Source: Lineus longissimus (Eukaryota; Nemertea; Pilidiophora; Heteronemertea; Lineidae). From it: a stretch of DNA of 64,000 bases. The notes under the pieces were generated by a model. It had not been told where the DNA came from. It saw only the letters and a list, made by a program, of their open reading frames with translations, and made no database searches. The DNA is taken from contig NC_088311.1 of the NCBI RefSeq assembly GCF_910592395.1, positions 23,096,646-23,160,645 of the forward strand. Direction: 5' to 3'. The position numbers and the translations under genes are program-made. This document shows positions 1 to 12,420 of the stretch, in pieces; the stretch's first letter is position 1; each line of letters begins with the position of its first letter.

Positions 1-518
1 ACACAGATCTTCTTACCAGATTAGAGGCCCGTATTCCTGCTTTTAGGTTATTAATATATGTACCAGTCCTCGTAGAAGAGACATAAAGCTCCACATCAAA
101 TCAGGTTTCATTAAAATTGAGCCATCCAATGCAGAAATCATATTTAAATGTTTTTGTGCGACAGGTTTGGTTCGTTTTCTGAGTCAGCTGGCGGGTGTAC
201 TTAACAGATAAGGCTAATGTTGACATCATTAGAGAAATTTGGCTGTACTACCTCACCTTGGTATTTCGTAGCTTAAAGCTAGAAGTACAGTTGATAATTC
301 AAGTATGGTATACATACATGCATAAGAGACAATTTTCTGTACAAACAATCGATTTTTGAAATATTTAAATTGTAGTCCTGTAGGTTTGTACAATACATGT
401 ATATAAAATCTAAATCATACAATTTGTGGGCGGTTTTTTGTCATTAAGATCTATCGGAGGTCGAAAATCTAGATAAGTTTCTGATAAGATTATTAGTTAA
501 GATCTACGTGTCAGCTTC

Positions 519-540
519 ATGTACATGTACATGTACATGT
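519..540. repeat. (TACATG)n simple repeat
   Basis: Uninterrupted self-complementary hexamer run. Shorter runs of the same motif occur near 28.72 and 46.08 kb. Confidence 0.8.
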
Positions 541-1418
541 AATTAGTGTCAGAAGATTGATGTGTCGGAGACTGGACCACCAGGCGGACATCGATGAAGC
601 AATGCAAGCTGAAGGAACGGAACTTGCCCAATTTAAGCAGAACACACATGTAATTATTTTCTTATATCATTATTAATGGGTGAAAAGATGGTAAAAGTTT
701 TTGGGTGCTTGATTAGGTATGTTGGTCTCATGACTGACCTTATTTTTCCCCAGGCCCGAGACGGAAGTTTTTGAAAGTACAATGCAGCTATTCAGTGTCC
801 TATTTTAGCCGAAAATCCTGCTGTCCTTATTATATCGGCATTGCACTATACAGAAAATGATGCATGATCAGGATTAATGAAAAAGTCATCTATGCATCAA
901 AATAATATATGTTTATTTCGAACAAACTTCCTTGTTTCTATAAGCGTTTACAATGTACAGCCACGATTCGATTCATGCATCGGTCAAAATAGCATTACAA
1001 AACGAAGCATAACCGCTCACCCCATTGACGTTAAAGGGGAGATGATATGGAAAGGACCTAAGTTGACCAGAACAATCCCAAAACCACCGATGCACCGAAG
1101 AAAAATTGACTCGTTGAGATGAAAATGTCACCCCAAAATTAACCGAAACCAAATTGAAGATGGCTGCCGTGGTGGCCATATTGAATATCAAATTGCATCG
1201 ATTTTTGAAAGGAACCTTCCCCTTATCACTCCAACACTGAAGAAAAATGAGCTCGATGAGATGAAGTGTTCACCTTGCGCACAGTAAACCACATTCAAGA
1301 TGGCTGTGGTGGCCATATTGAATATGGGATCGCTCGGAATCCATCTTGTTATTGCATTGTCACCAATGTGTGAGTCAGTTTGAACTTGAACTCAAGAGAC
1401 ACATTTGAGTTATTAAAG

Positions 1419-1533
1419 ACCTATCGAAGGAGGAGAGTTTTAAAAGGTTTGTTCAATATATCACAGGTCTATTTTATACTAAAGGGAAATACCTTTGTAA
1501 CATGCTTTTGTAGACAACAATTACATTATATGT
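1419..1533 (+). repeat. Dispersed repeat, copy A
   Basis: Shares with copies at about 7724-8110 and 12202-12420 the phrases 'cctatcgaagg', 'atatatcacaggtc' and 'acatgcttttgta' in the same order. The three copies bracket the two duplicated adaptor genes, so they probably mark the duplicated unit. Ends are approximate. Confidence 0.55.
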
Positions 1534-2176
1534 GATCTGGTGAATGCGCTAAAATAGCCATCATTGGCTTTTTCGTGTCAGACGAGTCTGGGATCCCAAC
1601 AGGTGAACAGTATAGATGTATATGTGAGTACATATGGTGACACGTGGCAGATATAAATGAAGGATTATTTCAAGACCAATCATGAGTCAAGGTGAAGCTC
1701 AAAGACGACGCTGCAGTTGCCTCAAATGGACAGCCGACTGGAGAAGAAATTGAGGCTATCCAAAAGAGATCTGGCGCCATAGGTGAAGCAGCTTGGTCTG
1801 ACCTGGGGAAACATCTACAGTGAAGATACCACCTGAACAGGATAACACTGATGACGTATGCTTTTGTACGATGTAGACGGCACTTTCATTTGAAAGGAAT
1901 TTACTTCTTGATACAATTTATGTCCATTTGTATTATGTCATCAGTAATGCTACTGCCTTCATCTACACATAGTTGTGCGCCTTGGTGGCACAAAGAGTAG
2001 GATCTTATGGAAAGATAATGAATAAGTTCATGCAAGGAATGAAGTGAACGCCATGGTTCCAAAAACGTGACTAACTATAATTCATAAAACAAGACAAAAG
2101 GTTACAATAATGTTACAAACAATTAACATGATTGGTCAATATTAAAGAGGGTGTGATCGTATAGTAAGTGATATAG

Positions 2177-3053
2177 GCAGAACTTGGACAATATCCTTTC
2201 CTTGTATTTATGTTCAAACATACTTTTGATTACCTATCTCATGTTAAAAACTCCAGTAATACAATCCTTAATGAAGCTTATGAAGTTGACAAAAAGCTCA
2301 CTTCGTCCTGTAGTATCAACAAATCTGTATCGGCAACTATTGATGTGTTAAACACTAAATTTCAGAAAAATCTCGATCTCTCGTCTAGTAGTACTAATGT
2401 ATCAAATTCACTCGAATTATTGTATCATTCCTATTTCTTCTCTGTATTACAAAATGACAAAAGGTCAAATTCTAGTCAAAAAAACAAACTCAGAACCTAC
2501 AGAACTTTTAAAACTGAGTACCAACTTGAGCCCTACCTTAATGTTCTAAAAAACAGGGGGTTGTTTTCAAAAATGGCTAAGTTTCGCCTTAGCAATCACA
2601 ACCTACTCATCGAAAAAGGTAGACATTTTGGTACTCAGTTAGAAAAGCGTCTCTGTCCTTTTGGGTGTAACGTTATTGAGGACGAGTTCCACTTTTTTGC
2701 ACGATGTCCCTCTAACAATAAATTAAGAGACGAGTATCTCACAAATATAAATTTTTATAAATGTAGTCAATTATTTTCAAATCTGGATTTTATTTCTATT
2801 ATGAGTAGTACTGACAACAAGACTATTTTAGATACTGCTATTTTTATCTCGAAAGCCTTTGAAGAAAGACAAACAGCTCTTCAGGGGCACTAATTAATAA
2901 GTCATTGTGGTCTTATTTTAATTACCATATACATGTAACTTTCTTTAAAAAAATATTTTTGTATGTGTTGTATTTGTATATATGTGCTGCCATACTGTCT
3001 TATCCTTTGATAGTTGTGCAATAAATTGAATTGAATTGAATTGAATTGAATTG
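2177..3053 (+). mobile_element. 5'-truncated LINE (non-LTR retrotransposon) 3' end
   Basis: An open frame of about 240 codons (in-frame stop at 2174, stop at 2891-2893) encodes the C-terminal end of a LINE reverse-transcriptase ORF. It begins with the phrase ELGQYP, continues with 'LNEAYE', and carries the typical terminal Cys/His knuckle (CPFGC, then FHFFARC about 14 residues on). After a short 3' UTR with an AATAAA-like stretch it ends in a (TTGAA)n tail at about 3023-3053, as many LINEs end in a short tandem repeat. The reverse-transcriptase and endonuclease domains are missing, so the copy is dead on arrival. The reading frame is still open, which suggests a fairly recent insertion. It sits just 3' of the first adaptor gene. 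Confidence 0.85.
3023..3053 (+). repeat. (TTGAA)n LINE tail
   Basis: Five-base tandem repeat that closes the LINE copy; probable 3' boundary of the insertion. Confidence 0.75.
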
Positions 3054-3227
3054 ATAAAGATTAAGGAAGCTGTCAATCATGACATGGGTGGAGGATTAAT
3101 ACATTATACGAGACAAGTGATGGGCACCAATTACCACAACAGTTTTTGAATTTTTCTTGGCACTGTTCTACATATTACAGGTGTTGACTGATAAACGGTG
3201 AAAGGATCATTATTGATCATGATACAA

Positions 3228-5972
3228 CTAATATTTTCCATTCCTAATCCTTTCAATCTGCTTGAGCTGAAACTCAGTGGCAAAGAATGGATCACGAGCA
3301 AAATCCGCATTTTCCAGGCTTTTTTCAAAGAATTCTCCATCGACTCTATTGCTCTTCAACTGTTCTGCAATCTCCTCAAGATTAAAGTAATTAAAAAGCA
3401 ATGCAAGCTGTTCAGCAGTGAGTTCAGAGAGGGGCACCAAGTTTCCATTCGGGGGCGGAAATTTGATATTATGAGGACCACCTGTTGCACTGGATGTTAG
3501 AACTTGACCTTGAGCTACAGCTACTTGACTTTTGGTAACAGCATTTTGATCTTGAGTCGAGGTTGATTGGCCTTGACCCACTGCAACTTGACCTTTGACT
3601 ACAGACCTTGGACATTGGTTCACATGCTGCCCTCGAACTGGCTTAGGAGGGAGAGATGGTCTTGGTCCAAGTTCTCCAATGACGTCTTTTTCCTTCTTTC
3701 CCGACTTCTGGTCATGCATGTCTTTTGATGGCAGTTTTGATAAAGGGAAAGGAACAATTTGTTGACCTCCCTTCTTCACTTCTCCTGGCAGTGGTAGTTT
3801 GCCCCTCTCCGAAAATTTGTTTTGAGCCCGAATTTTCCAATCCTTCGCCTGGACGTACCCATCATCTTCTGAGCGGTCAGTTCCGTCTTTTGGCAATAGA
3901 GGGAGTGACCCCTTTCTTTGGCGTCGGGCTTGGGTCTTCATATTGGAATAATCTACTCGTGGAATGTTATGGAAAACTTCTTCTGGCTCTTCTGGCTTGT
4001 CACTGCTTGTATCAGATACACTTTTATTGCGCTTCAATGTTGGCACGGGGGGCTTGATCTTTTCTAGCCCATGTTTGAACATTTTGGACGAAGATTCTGG
4101 TTTAGGCCTCCGGTTTGGCTCCTCACTGAAGGGGTCTATGACCTTTGTGGCACCACCTGAAATGAAGAAAAACGAACCCCTAAATCCTTTACTTGAATGG
4201 GAATGTCACGTTAGAACAAACGAACTAAAAACTTTAAAGCGATTATCAATGCAATCAGCTATAAAATAAACATTGCCCCAAGGTGAAAGATTCTGTTATC
4301 TCATGATATTCATAATACGTATCCTGCACCATTCTTCTTTTGTTGTACGTCCTGTCTGCATCATGCACTCAAGTATTAGTTTGTTGTGTTCGTTGTATGT
4401 TTATAAGATTATATGAAATTAATTTGAATTTTTAATTTGGATTTGGATTTGTGGATAAACATGATGCCACACATAAAATTACAACTAATCACGGGTTGTG
4501 TGTGACTATCTCTAGTATTACTCGCTACAAAATTCACGGTCACTTTGCTGGATCTAAAACATTTTATTTGATCTTTAATAAGACTATAATCGCAGCCCAG
4601 TTTCATCATCCTATTCATCCATTCTCATCTGAGCGGAAGGAACACTCCACTGCATCCGGAGTGTACCCAGAATAAATGATGTGGAGCACCCCTGGTAGCC
4701 AAGAACACCCCCTATATGAGAAGGGCAATGGTCCTTATTTATGGAACGCCATGATTGGTTGATAATCGCTGGTGGAATCCGGAACAGGTTTTTCTCTTCG
4801 GACCTACCTGGATGTAGCCAAGATGTTGAGGGTGACCCAACTGATACTGCAGGCGCTGCTGTTGATTTGCCGCGGTGGGGCGATACCGAATTGTCTCCAG
4901 TAAAGTCATGTTCCTTGATGTAGTCATAAATGTTCTCGGCACTGTACTCCTTCACCGCTGACATGGACGAAGAATTAGCGTTTATCACCACATTCATATC
5001 CTTAAACCGGTCCAATTCAAAAATACTGGCCCGCGACATGATGACTTGACATGTTGGGTCGTTTGGGTCATACAGCCATGTGGAAAATCTTGTGTTGGCG
5101 AGAGGGTTTTCCTCACTGATAGGTCTTGGCAAGAAGATAAAGCTGACGTCGGCGAAATCTTCGTCTCTGGTACCCCCGGGTTCTGTTCGTTGCTCTTCTT
5201 CGTCTTCGACGTAGAGACCGGCGGTAACACATGCAATAAGGACATCATATCGTGTTTCTGAAATCAGCAGGACATCTGTTCCGTACATCCCGGCTGAATG
5301 GCTCTCAAAACGCACACGCTGCGGAAGGTTGAAATTATCATAAACCTGCTGTAATGTATAAGACGTCCCATCTTCAACGATGGTGAAGTCCCCTCTTTGC
5401 CTCATTGGGACTGGAACAGTTTTATCAATCGCTTTCAAATAGCAGGTTATGCAGCCATTTTCAGGACTCTTCAGTTCAATAGTTTGTAGTCTCTTCACTA
5501 TTTCATTCCCCACGGTGAACGTCTTTTTCGGCATTGCATATCTCGGGTGGAACTTCCACAGATCTTCCATTGTCGTGTAGACTTGTTTCTCACTTTGAAT
5601 ACGCAAAATCTTGACGCGACTCGCATGTCGCAATTCTCCCATCGTTGACAGTGGAATTATGTACCTTGGCGTGGCTTTCTTGGTTATTTCCTCAATCGAA
5701 GTGTCGTAACATTCCTCCCATGGACATGCTGCAAAACGCTTGAAACTTCGCACACCAAGCCCAACTAACGCCTCGCCAGCACAGAATGAAACGCTTTCTC
5801 CGTCTCCCAACCACCCTTGTTCTGGCATGATCATTTTCGGCCATTCCATGCCAAATGTCATCAATTCCTCTAGAGTGTAAAAATCACGCCGCTCGCCGGA
5901 CCATTTGAGATTTTGTAGTATTTTATTCTGCCACTTCCAAGCCTTCTGGGACCATTCCTCTGACCTTGGCAT
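3228..5972 (-). CDS. CABIT-SAM adaptor, GAREM-like, paralogue 1
   Basis: Two coding exons: 5972-4808 and 4156-3228, joined CAG|GTAGGT to TTTCAG|GTGG with matching phase, giving 697 residues. Residues about 1-330 form a CABIT domain as in THEMIS and GAREM. A basic proline-rich linker follows, with a PPKP motif and low-complexity GQV/Q repeats. The last 65 residues (LTAEQLALLFNYF onwards) look like a SAM domain. CABIT plus C-terminal SAM is the architecture of GAREM, which links receptor tyrosine kinases to GRB2 and ERK signalling. A YSNM motif (codon at 3950-3948) fits the YxN consensus for the GRB2 SH2 domain. Human GAREM proteins are about 875 residues, so this is shorter. The start was chosen by homology with paralogue 2; the frame is open 38 codons further upstream. 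Family assignment is inference from domains. Confidence 0.88.
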
Positions 5973-7510
5973 CGTGAAAACCTTATGTTGGTTACTCTTA
6001 GTGAAAACAAAGTCTCCAAAGTTGCTGAAGTCATTAATGCAATGCCGGGTGAGGAACAACGCCACTAATGGTGAGCGACAAGTCACTGATAGCGATGATC
6101 GATGTACTAGTAGTCACTATATTGTAATGTATCCAGGCACTGTAGTGTCAACAGAGTGAGACGCTAATGGTCAAGTTCCAAGACACTGACCATGGTGATA
6201 TATAAATATACCAAGTCATTAATAGTAATGAAACAAGTCAACAATAACATCACAGTACCGGTAAAAGAGAAAGTGACGGATGTGGTTATTAAAAGTATCC
6301 AATGATTGATCTCCAGTCAGCAATCTTGACATGTGTATAATCCAATCAATGTACTGACTCAACTAAAACGTTGCTAGTCAGTAAAATCCTAAAGAAGTAA
6401 GCAAATCTTCATAGATATATCAGGAAGTCGCTGACGACGAGTGATATCAAAGTCATACCAAAGTGCACCACACAGTCAGTTATATACCATCAGCCACAAC
6501 AGCAGTAGGACTTTTCTGTAAACGCGCATGCATTTTCACATATAAAAATCTTGACGACATAAATCGTGTGACTTGCATATCGCACTCGAAGACACTCTTC
6601 AATACCTCTCATGAGATATGCCGCCAAGAATATGTGGTTTTCTCTTTGGGTTATTTTTTGCATTTCTAAAGAGTTAATAGACCGTTCATCAAAGTGTGAT
6701 GTCGAGCAGAACCAGGATAATTGACAATATCAGGCCATTTCACCCGATACACACCTACTCCCTCAACACACCTCGGAAACGTGCATCAGGAGACGTCGTG
6801 TTGTAGGCCCTGTTTGCAAGAGGATGAACCAGGATGTGATGAAACAGCCTCTACTCCCATTGGTCAATACGGCCATTTTTAATTGCGAATCTAGGTCGCC
6901 TTGAGACCTGAGATAAGTCCAGCACACGTCATGTTGTTCTTGCACGGTCACCAATCTGTTTGAAGTGGAACTAGGCCCTATATTAAAGAAAATCGCTTTT
7001 ATAAAGAAAGGCGTTATTCCCCAAAATAAATTTGTCTCGCCTGTTTCATTAGCTCCTTTACCGTTTCATCTGACATTATTTGACGTTTCTTTAAATTTGG
7101 TTCAATTCTTAGATAGTAAAAACACGCTGTATCATATTTTTTTACCAGGCTGTGGAACTTTACATCACCCCGCTATCACGACGAAAATTTCCATTGTCGT
7201 CGTAGGAGCGGTGTCTTCATGGTGACATCACGATCTAGTCTCCAAGCATTGCGTCGTCAGAGCATCGTTCCGCACAAAGACAATCACTGCATGGGGTACG
7301 TCCACATGGTTCAGCTGGGATTGAAATCAGTAATGGGAACTACGACTGTAGAGTGGAAGGCGAATGGGCAGCCTGCGGGTTGGTTAAAGTGCAATTAGAC
7401 AACACTATTCTAAACTGACAAGTGACAAATTCACTTTTGTTAAACCAGAAGTATTAAGGTAGCAGGAAGGGTTGGGCGTTTGTGGTTTCTGAGTCTGAGG
7501 GGGTTGGTGT

Positions 7511-7574
7511 CTGTTGACTGTGCTTTAAGAGAGATTAGGCATGGCGCCAATCTCTCTTAAAGCACAGTCAACAG
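7511..7574. repeat. Perfect 26-bp inverted repeat (hairpin)
   Basis: Arms 7511-7536 and 7549-7574 are exact reverse complements (starting 'ctgttgactgtgc') around a 12-nt spacer that can itself add three GC pairs. No flanking target-site duplication was recognised. Confidence 0.9.
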
Positions 7575-7723
7575 GCATTTGGTCTCAGTATTTGGGTTTT
7601 GATTGCCATGACTGTACCCCTGTAAAAGTCAGAGGAGGAGAAGTTTGGAATGATGAAAGCATTGAAGAAGAAGAAATGTTATTATTGAGGAAAGCAATTC
7701 ACTTTTGTTAAACTAGGTCTTTT

Positions 7724-8110
7724 CCTATCGAAGGATCGAGGTCTTGAGTATTTTAACACATGGTTTGTTTAATATATCACAGGTCATTGAAGAAATTACT
7801 TTGTTGACATGCTTTTGTACACAGCAATGGTACTAATTGTATACTGGAGGGAAATTACTTCGTTACATTCTTTGGTATACTGTACAGCACTTCATTAAAA
7901 TTTAATACCGGAGGGCAATTACTTTGTGACATGCTTTTGTATGCAGCAATGATTTCAATTGCATAATTTAAGGAAATTACTACTTATGCGTTTGTATACA
8001 GCAGTTCCTCAAAATAAAAATTGTATATATACAGAAGGGAAATTATATCATTGTATGATTTTATATACAGCAGTTTCATAACTCAATACTGGGGAGAAAT
8101 AACTTCATTG
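7724..8110 (+). repeat. Dispersed repeat, copy B, with internal tandem units
   Basis: Starts 'cctatcgaagg' and then repeats, about every 65-70 bp and with much divergence, a unit containing 'ggaaattac' followed by 'tttgtatacagcag'. Related to copies at 1419 and 12202. It lies between the end of paralogue 2 and the start of paralogue 1. Confidence 0.6.
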
Positions 8111-8329
8111 CAGCTTTTTGTGGTAGGCCGAAACACAGCGGTTCCATTAGAAAATCTTTTAGAATGCTTTTGTAACATTCCAAATAAGTATCACTATTTC
8201 TACTGCCTATACATGTACCAAAACAATTTTTGAATGATATTGTTGGTTTTCTAAACAATCTAGTTTCAGCAGTCCCATTGTTCTGAATTACATGTAGTTG
8301 TTGACTGATATAAACTGACCATTATTACA

Positions 8330-10852
8330 CTAATATTGTCCATTCTTAATCCTTTCAATCTGCTTGAGCTGAAACTCAGTGGCAAAGAATGGTCCGACAG
8401 CGAAATCTGCTCTCCCCAGGCTAGTTTCAAAGAATTGTCCATCTATTCTATTGCTTTTCACCTGCTCTGCAAGCTTCTCCATGTTAAAGTACTTAAAAAG
8501 CAATGCAAGCTGTTCAGCAGTGAGTTCAGAGAGGGGCACCAAGTTTCCATTCGGGGGTGGAAATTTGATTCTACGAGGACCACCTGGTGCACTGGATGTT
8601 GGAACTTGTCCTTGGACTTCAGCTACGTGACCTTGGACCACATCAACTTTACATTTGGTAGCACCCTCTTGACCTTTGGTTGAAGTTGATTGACCATGAA
8701 CCTTTACAACTTGACCTCGGACCACAGCAACTTTACATTTGGGAACAGTATGACCCACTGCAGATATTTGACCTCGAACCACATCTTGCCCTCCGCGTGG
8801 CTTAGGAGGGCGAGGTGGGGGCTTTTCGATTTCATTCATGTCTGCTGGTGGGGATGGCCCTGGCCAAAGTTTTGCAATGGCACCTTTTTCCTCCTCTCTC
8901 ATCTTCAGGTCATACATGCCTCCTGGTGAAACTTTTCGCGCAGGAAGTGGCTGAACAATTTCTTGATCTCCCTTCTTTTTTTCTCCTGGCAGCGGTAGTC
9001 TGCCCCTCTGTGAAATTTTGTTTTCAGGCTGATTTTTCCAATCTGGCTCCACGTACTCATTATCTTCTGAAACAGATCCGTCAGTTGGCAATGGAGGGAG
9101 TGACCCTATTCTTTGGCGACGGGCCCCGGATAATTGGGTCTCAATTTTGGAACCAGCTTCTCGGGGAAGGGTATGGAAACCTTTGTGGGCGTCTACTGGG
9201 TTGCCATTTCTTGCCTCGGATTCACTTTTAATGCCCTTCAATTTTATCGTCTTTAGCCCATGTTTTAAAATTTCTGAAAAAGATTCTGGTTTTGGCCTGC
9301 TGGTTGGCTCCTCAGTGTAGGGGTTTGTGCCTGCCTTTGTTGCACCACCTGCAAAATAGAAATATGAACTCCTAATTATACCTTCTTGGATGGCGCTATT
9401 TACAATGTAGAACTAACAGGCTCAAGCTCTTAAACAGTAATCGATGCAACCTGCTACGAGATAAATATCCTGCGATTAACGGTTTTTTCCCCGAGGCGAG
9501 AGATCCTTCTGTTGTGCACATCGCTTCCACCGATAATTATCGCAGGTTGCTGTGATAGAAATATCTCGTTTGGAGGGCCCTTGACAAGTGACGAGTGGCC
9601 AGGATGGGCTGATGATCGCTGGCGGGATTCAGGACAGTGATCGGGACATCAGGACAGCTGGCGTTCTATACAAGGACCTACCTGAATGTAGAAAATATGT
9701 TGTAGGCGCTGTTGCTGAGGGTGAGCCAAGAGATGCTGCTGGTGATTTGCCGGGAGGAGACGATCCCGAGTAGTCTTCAATAAAGTCATGCACCTTGATG
9801 TAGTCATAAATGTTCTCGGCACTGTACTCCTTCACCGCTGACATGGACGAAGAATTAGCGTTTATCACCACATTCATATCCTTAAACCGGTCCAATTCAA
9901 AAATACTGGCCCGCGACATGATAACTTGACATGTTGGGTCGTCTGGGTCATACAGCCATGTGAAGAATTTCGTGTCAGCGAGAGGGCTTTCCTCACTGAT
10001 CGGTCTTGGCAAGAAGATAAAGCTGATATCAGTGAAATCTTCGTCCCTGGTCCGCAAGGTTTCTCTTCGCTCCGCTTCTTCATCCTCGACGTAGAGACCG
10101 GCGGTAACACATGCAATAAGGACATCATATCGTGTTTCAGAAATCAGCAGGACATCTGTGCTATTCATCCCAGCTGGATTGCTCTCAAAACGCACACGCT
10201 GCGGAAGGTTGAAATTATCATTAACCTGTTGTAATGTGTAAGACGTCCCATCTTCAACGATGGTGAAGTCCCCTCTTTGCTTCATTGGGATTTGAACTGT
10301 TTTATCAATCGCTGTCAAAGAGCAGGTTATGCAGCCATTTTCATGACTCTTCAATTCAATAGTTTGTAGTCTCTTCACTACTACATTCCCCACGGTGAAC
10401 GTCTTCTTAGGCATTGCATATCTTGGGTGGAACTTCCACAGATCTTCCATTGTGGGGTAGACATGTTCCTCACTTTGAATGCGCAAAATCTTGACGCGAC
10501 TCGCATGTCGCAATTCTCCCATCGTTGACAGTGGAATTATGTACCTTGGCGTGGCTTTCTTGGTTATTTCCTCAATCGAAGTGTCGTAACATTCCTCCCA
10601 TGGACATGCTGCAAAACGCTTGAAACTCCGCACACCAAGCCCAACTAACGCCTCGCCAGCACAGAATGAAACACTTTCTCCGTCTCCCAACAACCCTTCT
10701 TCTGGCATGATCATTTTCGGCCATTCTATGCCAAATTCCATCAATTCCTCTAGAGTGTAAAAAACACCCCGCTCGTTTGACCATTTTAGTTTTTGCAGTA
10801 TTTCTTTCTGCCACTTCCAAGCCCTCTTGGACCATTCCTCAGACTTTGGCAT
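8330..10852 (-). CDS. CABIT-SAM adaptor, GAREM-like, paralogue 2
   Basis: Two coding exons: 10852-9682 and 9348-8330, using the same donor (CAG|GTAGGT) and acceptor phase as paralogue 1; 729 residues. An in-frame TAG eight codons upstream of the ATG supports this start. The CABIT domain (about residues 1-330) is nearly identical to paralogue 1 in long blocks, the linker is more diverged, and the last ~65 residues form the SAM domain. The linker keeps a strong SH3-binding proline run (PPPRPPKPR) and has more GQV-type repeats. The stretch matching YSNM of paralogue 1 lacks the tyrosine, so a GRB2 SH2 site may be lost here, while an EYVEP tyrosine lies at the position of paralogue 1's YVQA. Likely a membrane-proximal signalling adaptor; function is inferred from GAREM/THEMIS. 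Confidence 0.88.
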
Positions 10853-11852
10853 TGTGAAAAAGGCTCCACGTCGCTAGAGTAATGAAGATTCCAAGTCACT
10901 CATGCAATGGTGAGGTAAAAGTCACGAATGATGGTGAGGGACTAACCACTTACTGTGATGATCGGCGTGCCAGTAGGCACTTACATGTCTGTGGTACCAG
11001 AATGAGTCACAGGTGATGTGCCAGGTCACTAAATGGTGATGTACAACTGTCCCAAGTCACTAATGGTGATACCGTCACTTTATGATGGTTATTAATAGTA
11101 TCCAATGGTGTCTCCTGTCAGTTATCACGAGATGTATACATACTCCAATCGATGTACTAACTTAATTGAAACATTGTTCGTCAGTAAAATCCTGAAGAGG
11201 CAACCAAAAATTAAACCAGGTGAGTATAGGAGGAGGTCTTTGATTTGATGATGACTGATATCCAGGTCATTCCAAAGTGCGGTGACTAAACGAGATGTAT
11301 ACATACATACATATGATATCCAGGTCATACCAAAGTGCGGTGACGTCACAGCCACTTTTTTATACCTTTCCAGCAGGACTTCGTTGTTAAAGCACACACG
11401 CACGCACCACCACGCACGCACGCAGGCATTTTCACACTCTGAAAATCATATAAAGACATTCTTCACTACCATCGGGATACAAAATATAGGACGTCTAGAA
11501 TACATAATATTTCTCTTGTTGTTATTTTCTGCATTTCTAAAGAGTCAATAGACCGTTTATTAAACTGGAGATGAGATATAAAGCAGAACCAGGAAGTTTG
11601 ACGATAGGCCATTAGGGTTATGCTCACTTGGTAACATGAAACTCGAGCTGGGGCCTGTGACCTCTGCTCGTAGATCACTCGCTCTCAAGGGCAATCACCT
11701 CAAGATTCTCTCGAGTAATGCTGCACCACTACCAATGACGTTTATAAATCTTCTGAAAAGTTCTTAGAATGAATCGGAAAATGTACACAGACATACTATA
11801 CTCCTCCTGCCAAAATGACAACATCTCCATGGTAGACGGTAATAAAGGCACT

Positions 11853-12030
11853 GGTGCCTTTTTTTCCAGTGCCTTTTTTACCCAGTGCCTTTTTTCCTGG
11901 TGCCTTTTTTTCCAGTGCCTTTTTTTCCTAGTGCCTTTTTTCCTAGTGCCCTTTTTTCCAGTGCCTTTTTTACCTAGTGCCTTTTTTCCGTACCTTTTTT
12001 TCCAGTGCCTTTTTTTCCAGTGCCTTTATT
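11853..12030 (+). repeat. Minisatellite, unit about 14-15 bp
   Basis: About a dozen degenerate units of the form 'ccagtgcctttttt', with variants 'cctagtgcc' and 'cctggtgcc'. Strongly strand-asymmetric (pyrimidine-rich plus strand). Confidence 0.85.
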
Positions 12031-12201
12031 ACCTACATCTCCATACACCAAGACTGACACGTCATGTATGTAGTTGCACTGTCATTACTCAGTGAGACAG
12101 TTTGGATTGAAATTAAAGACAATCCCTTTTTCAAACCATGGACATCACCCTTTTTCACAGACGTAACAACAAATTCGATTATGTTATAAAAGAGTTTAAT
12201 T

Positions 12202-12420
12202 CCTATCGAAGGCCGAGTATTTTCACATGATTTGTTCATTACATGCATGTATATCACAGGTCTATCATAAACTGGAGGGAAATTACTGTGCTACAGCAAT
12301 TACATTAATTGTATACTGAATGGAAAATTCCTTTGTTACAAGCTTTTGTACACAACATATAACATTAATTGTATACTGGACAAACTTTTGTATACAGCAG
12401 TTTTATACAATAAGAAAACT
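12202..12420 (+). repeat. Dispersed repeat, copy C
   Basis: Shares 'cctatcgaagg', 'tatatcacaggtct' and 'actggagggaaattac' with copy B and sits upstream of paralogue 2. Ends are approximate. Confidence 0.55.

Larger units (their letters stand above)
1..2176. other. Intergenic DNA, no gene seen
   Basis: AT-rich sequence with no long open frame and no recognisable exon. It contains a short (TACATG)n run at about 519-540, two copies of an approximately 30-bp phrase (around 1157-1188 and 1294-1324, sharing 'ggtggccatattgaatat') and one copy of a dispersed repeat starting 'cctatcgaagg' (about 1419-1533) that recurs near 7.72 and 12.20 kb. Seen directly; no function assigned. Confidence 0.6.
5973..8329. 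other. Intergenic DNA between the two adaptor paralogues
   Basis: Contains the 5' flank of paralogue 1, whose blocks near 6.35-6.72 kb resemble 11.15-11.60 kb upstream of paralogue 2 (for example 'gcatttctaaagag'), a perfect 26-bp inverted repeat at 7511-7574 and repeat copy B at 7724-8110. No additional exon is recognisable. Confidence 0.55.

Noticed and set aside
1650-1850. Exon-like stretch with balanced base composition
   Set aside because: All frames are soon interrupted, and no splice sites or protein similarity were found.
9588-10234. Long antisense frames opposite the CABIT exons (also 4741-5261)
   Set aside because: They are mirrored in both paralogues because the coding strand is conserved; no independent start context or domain.
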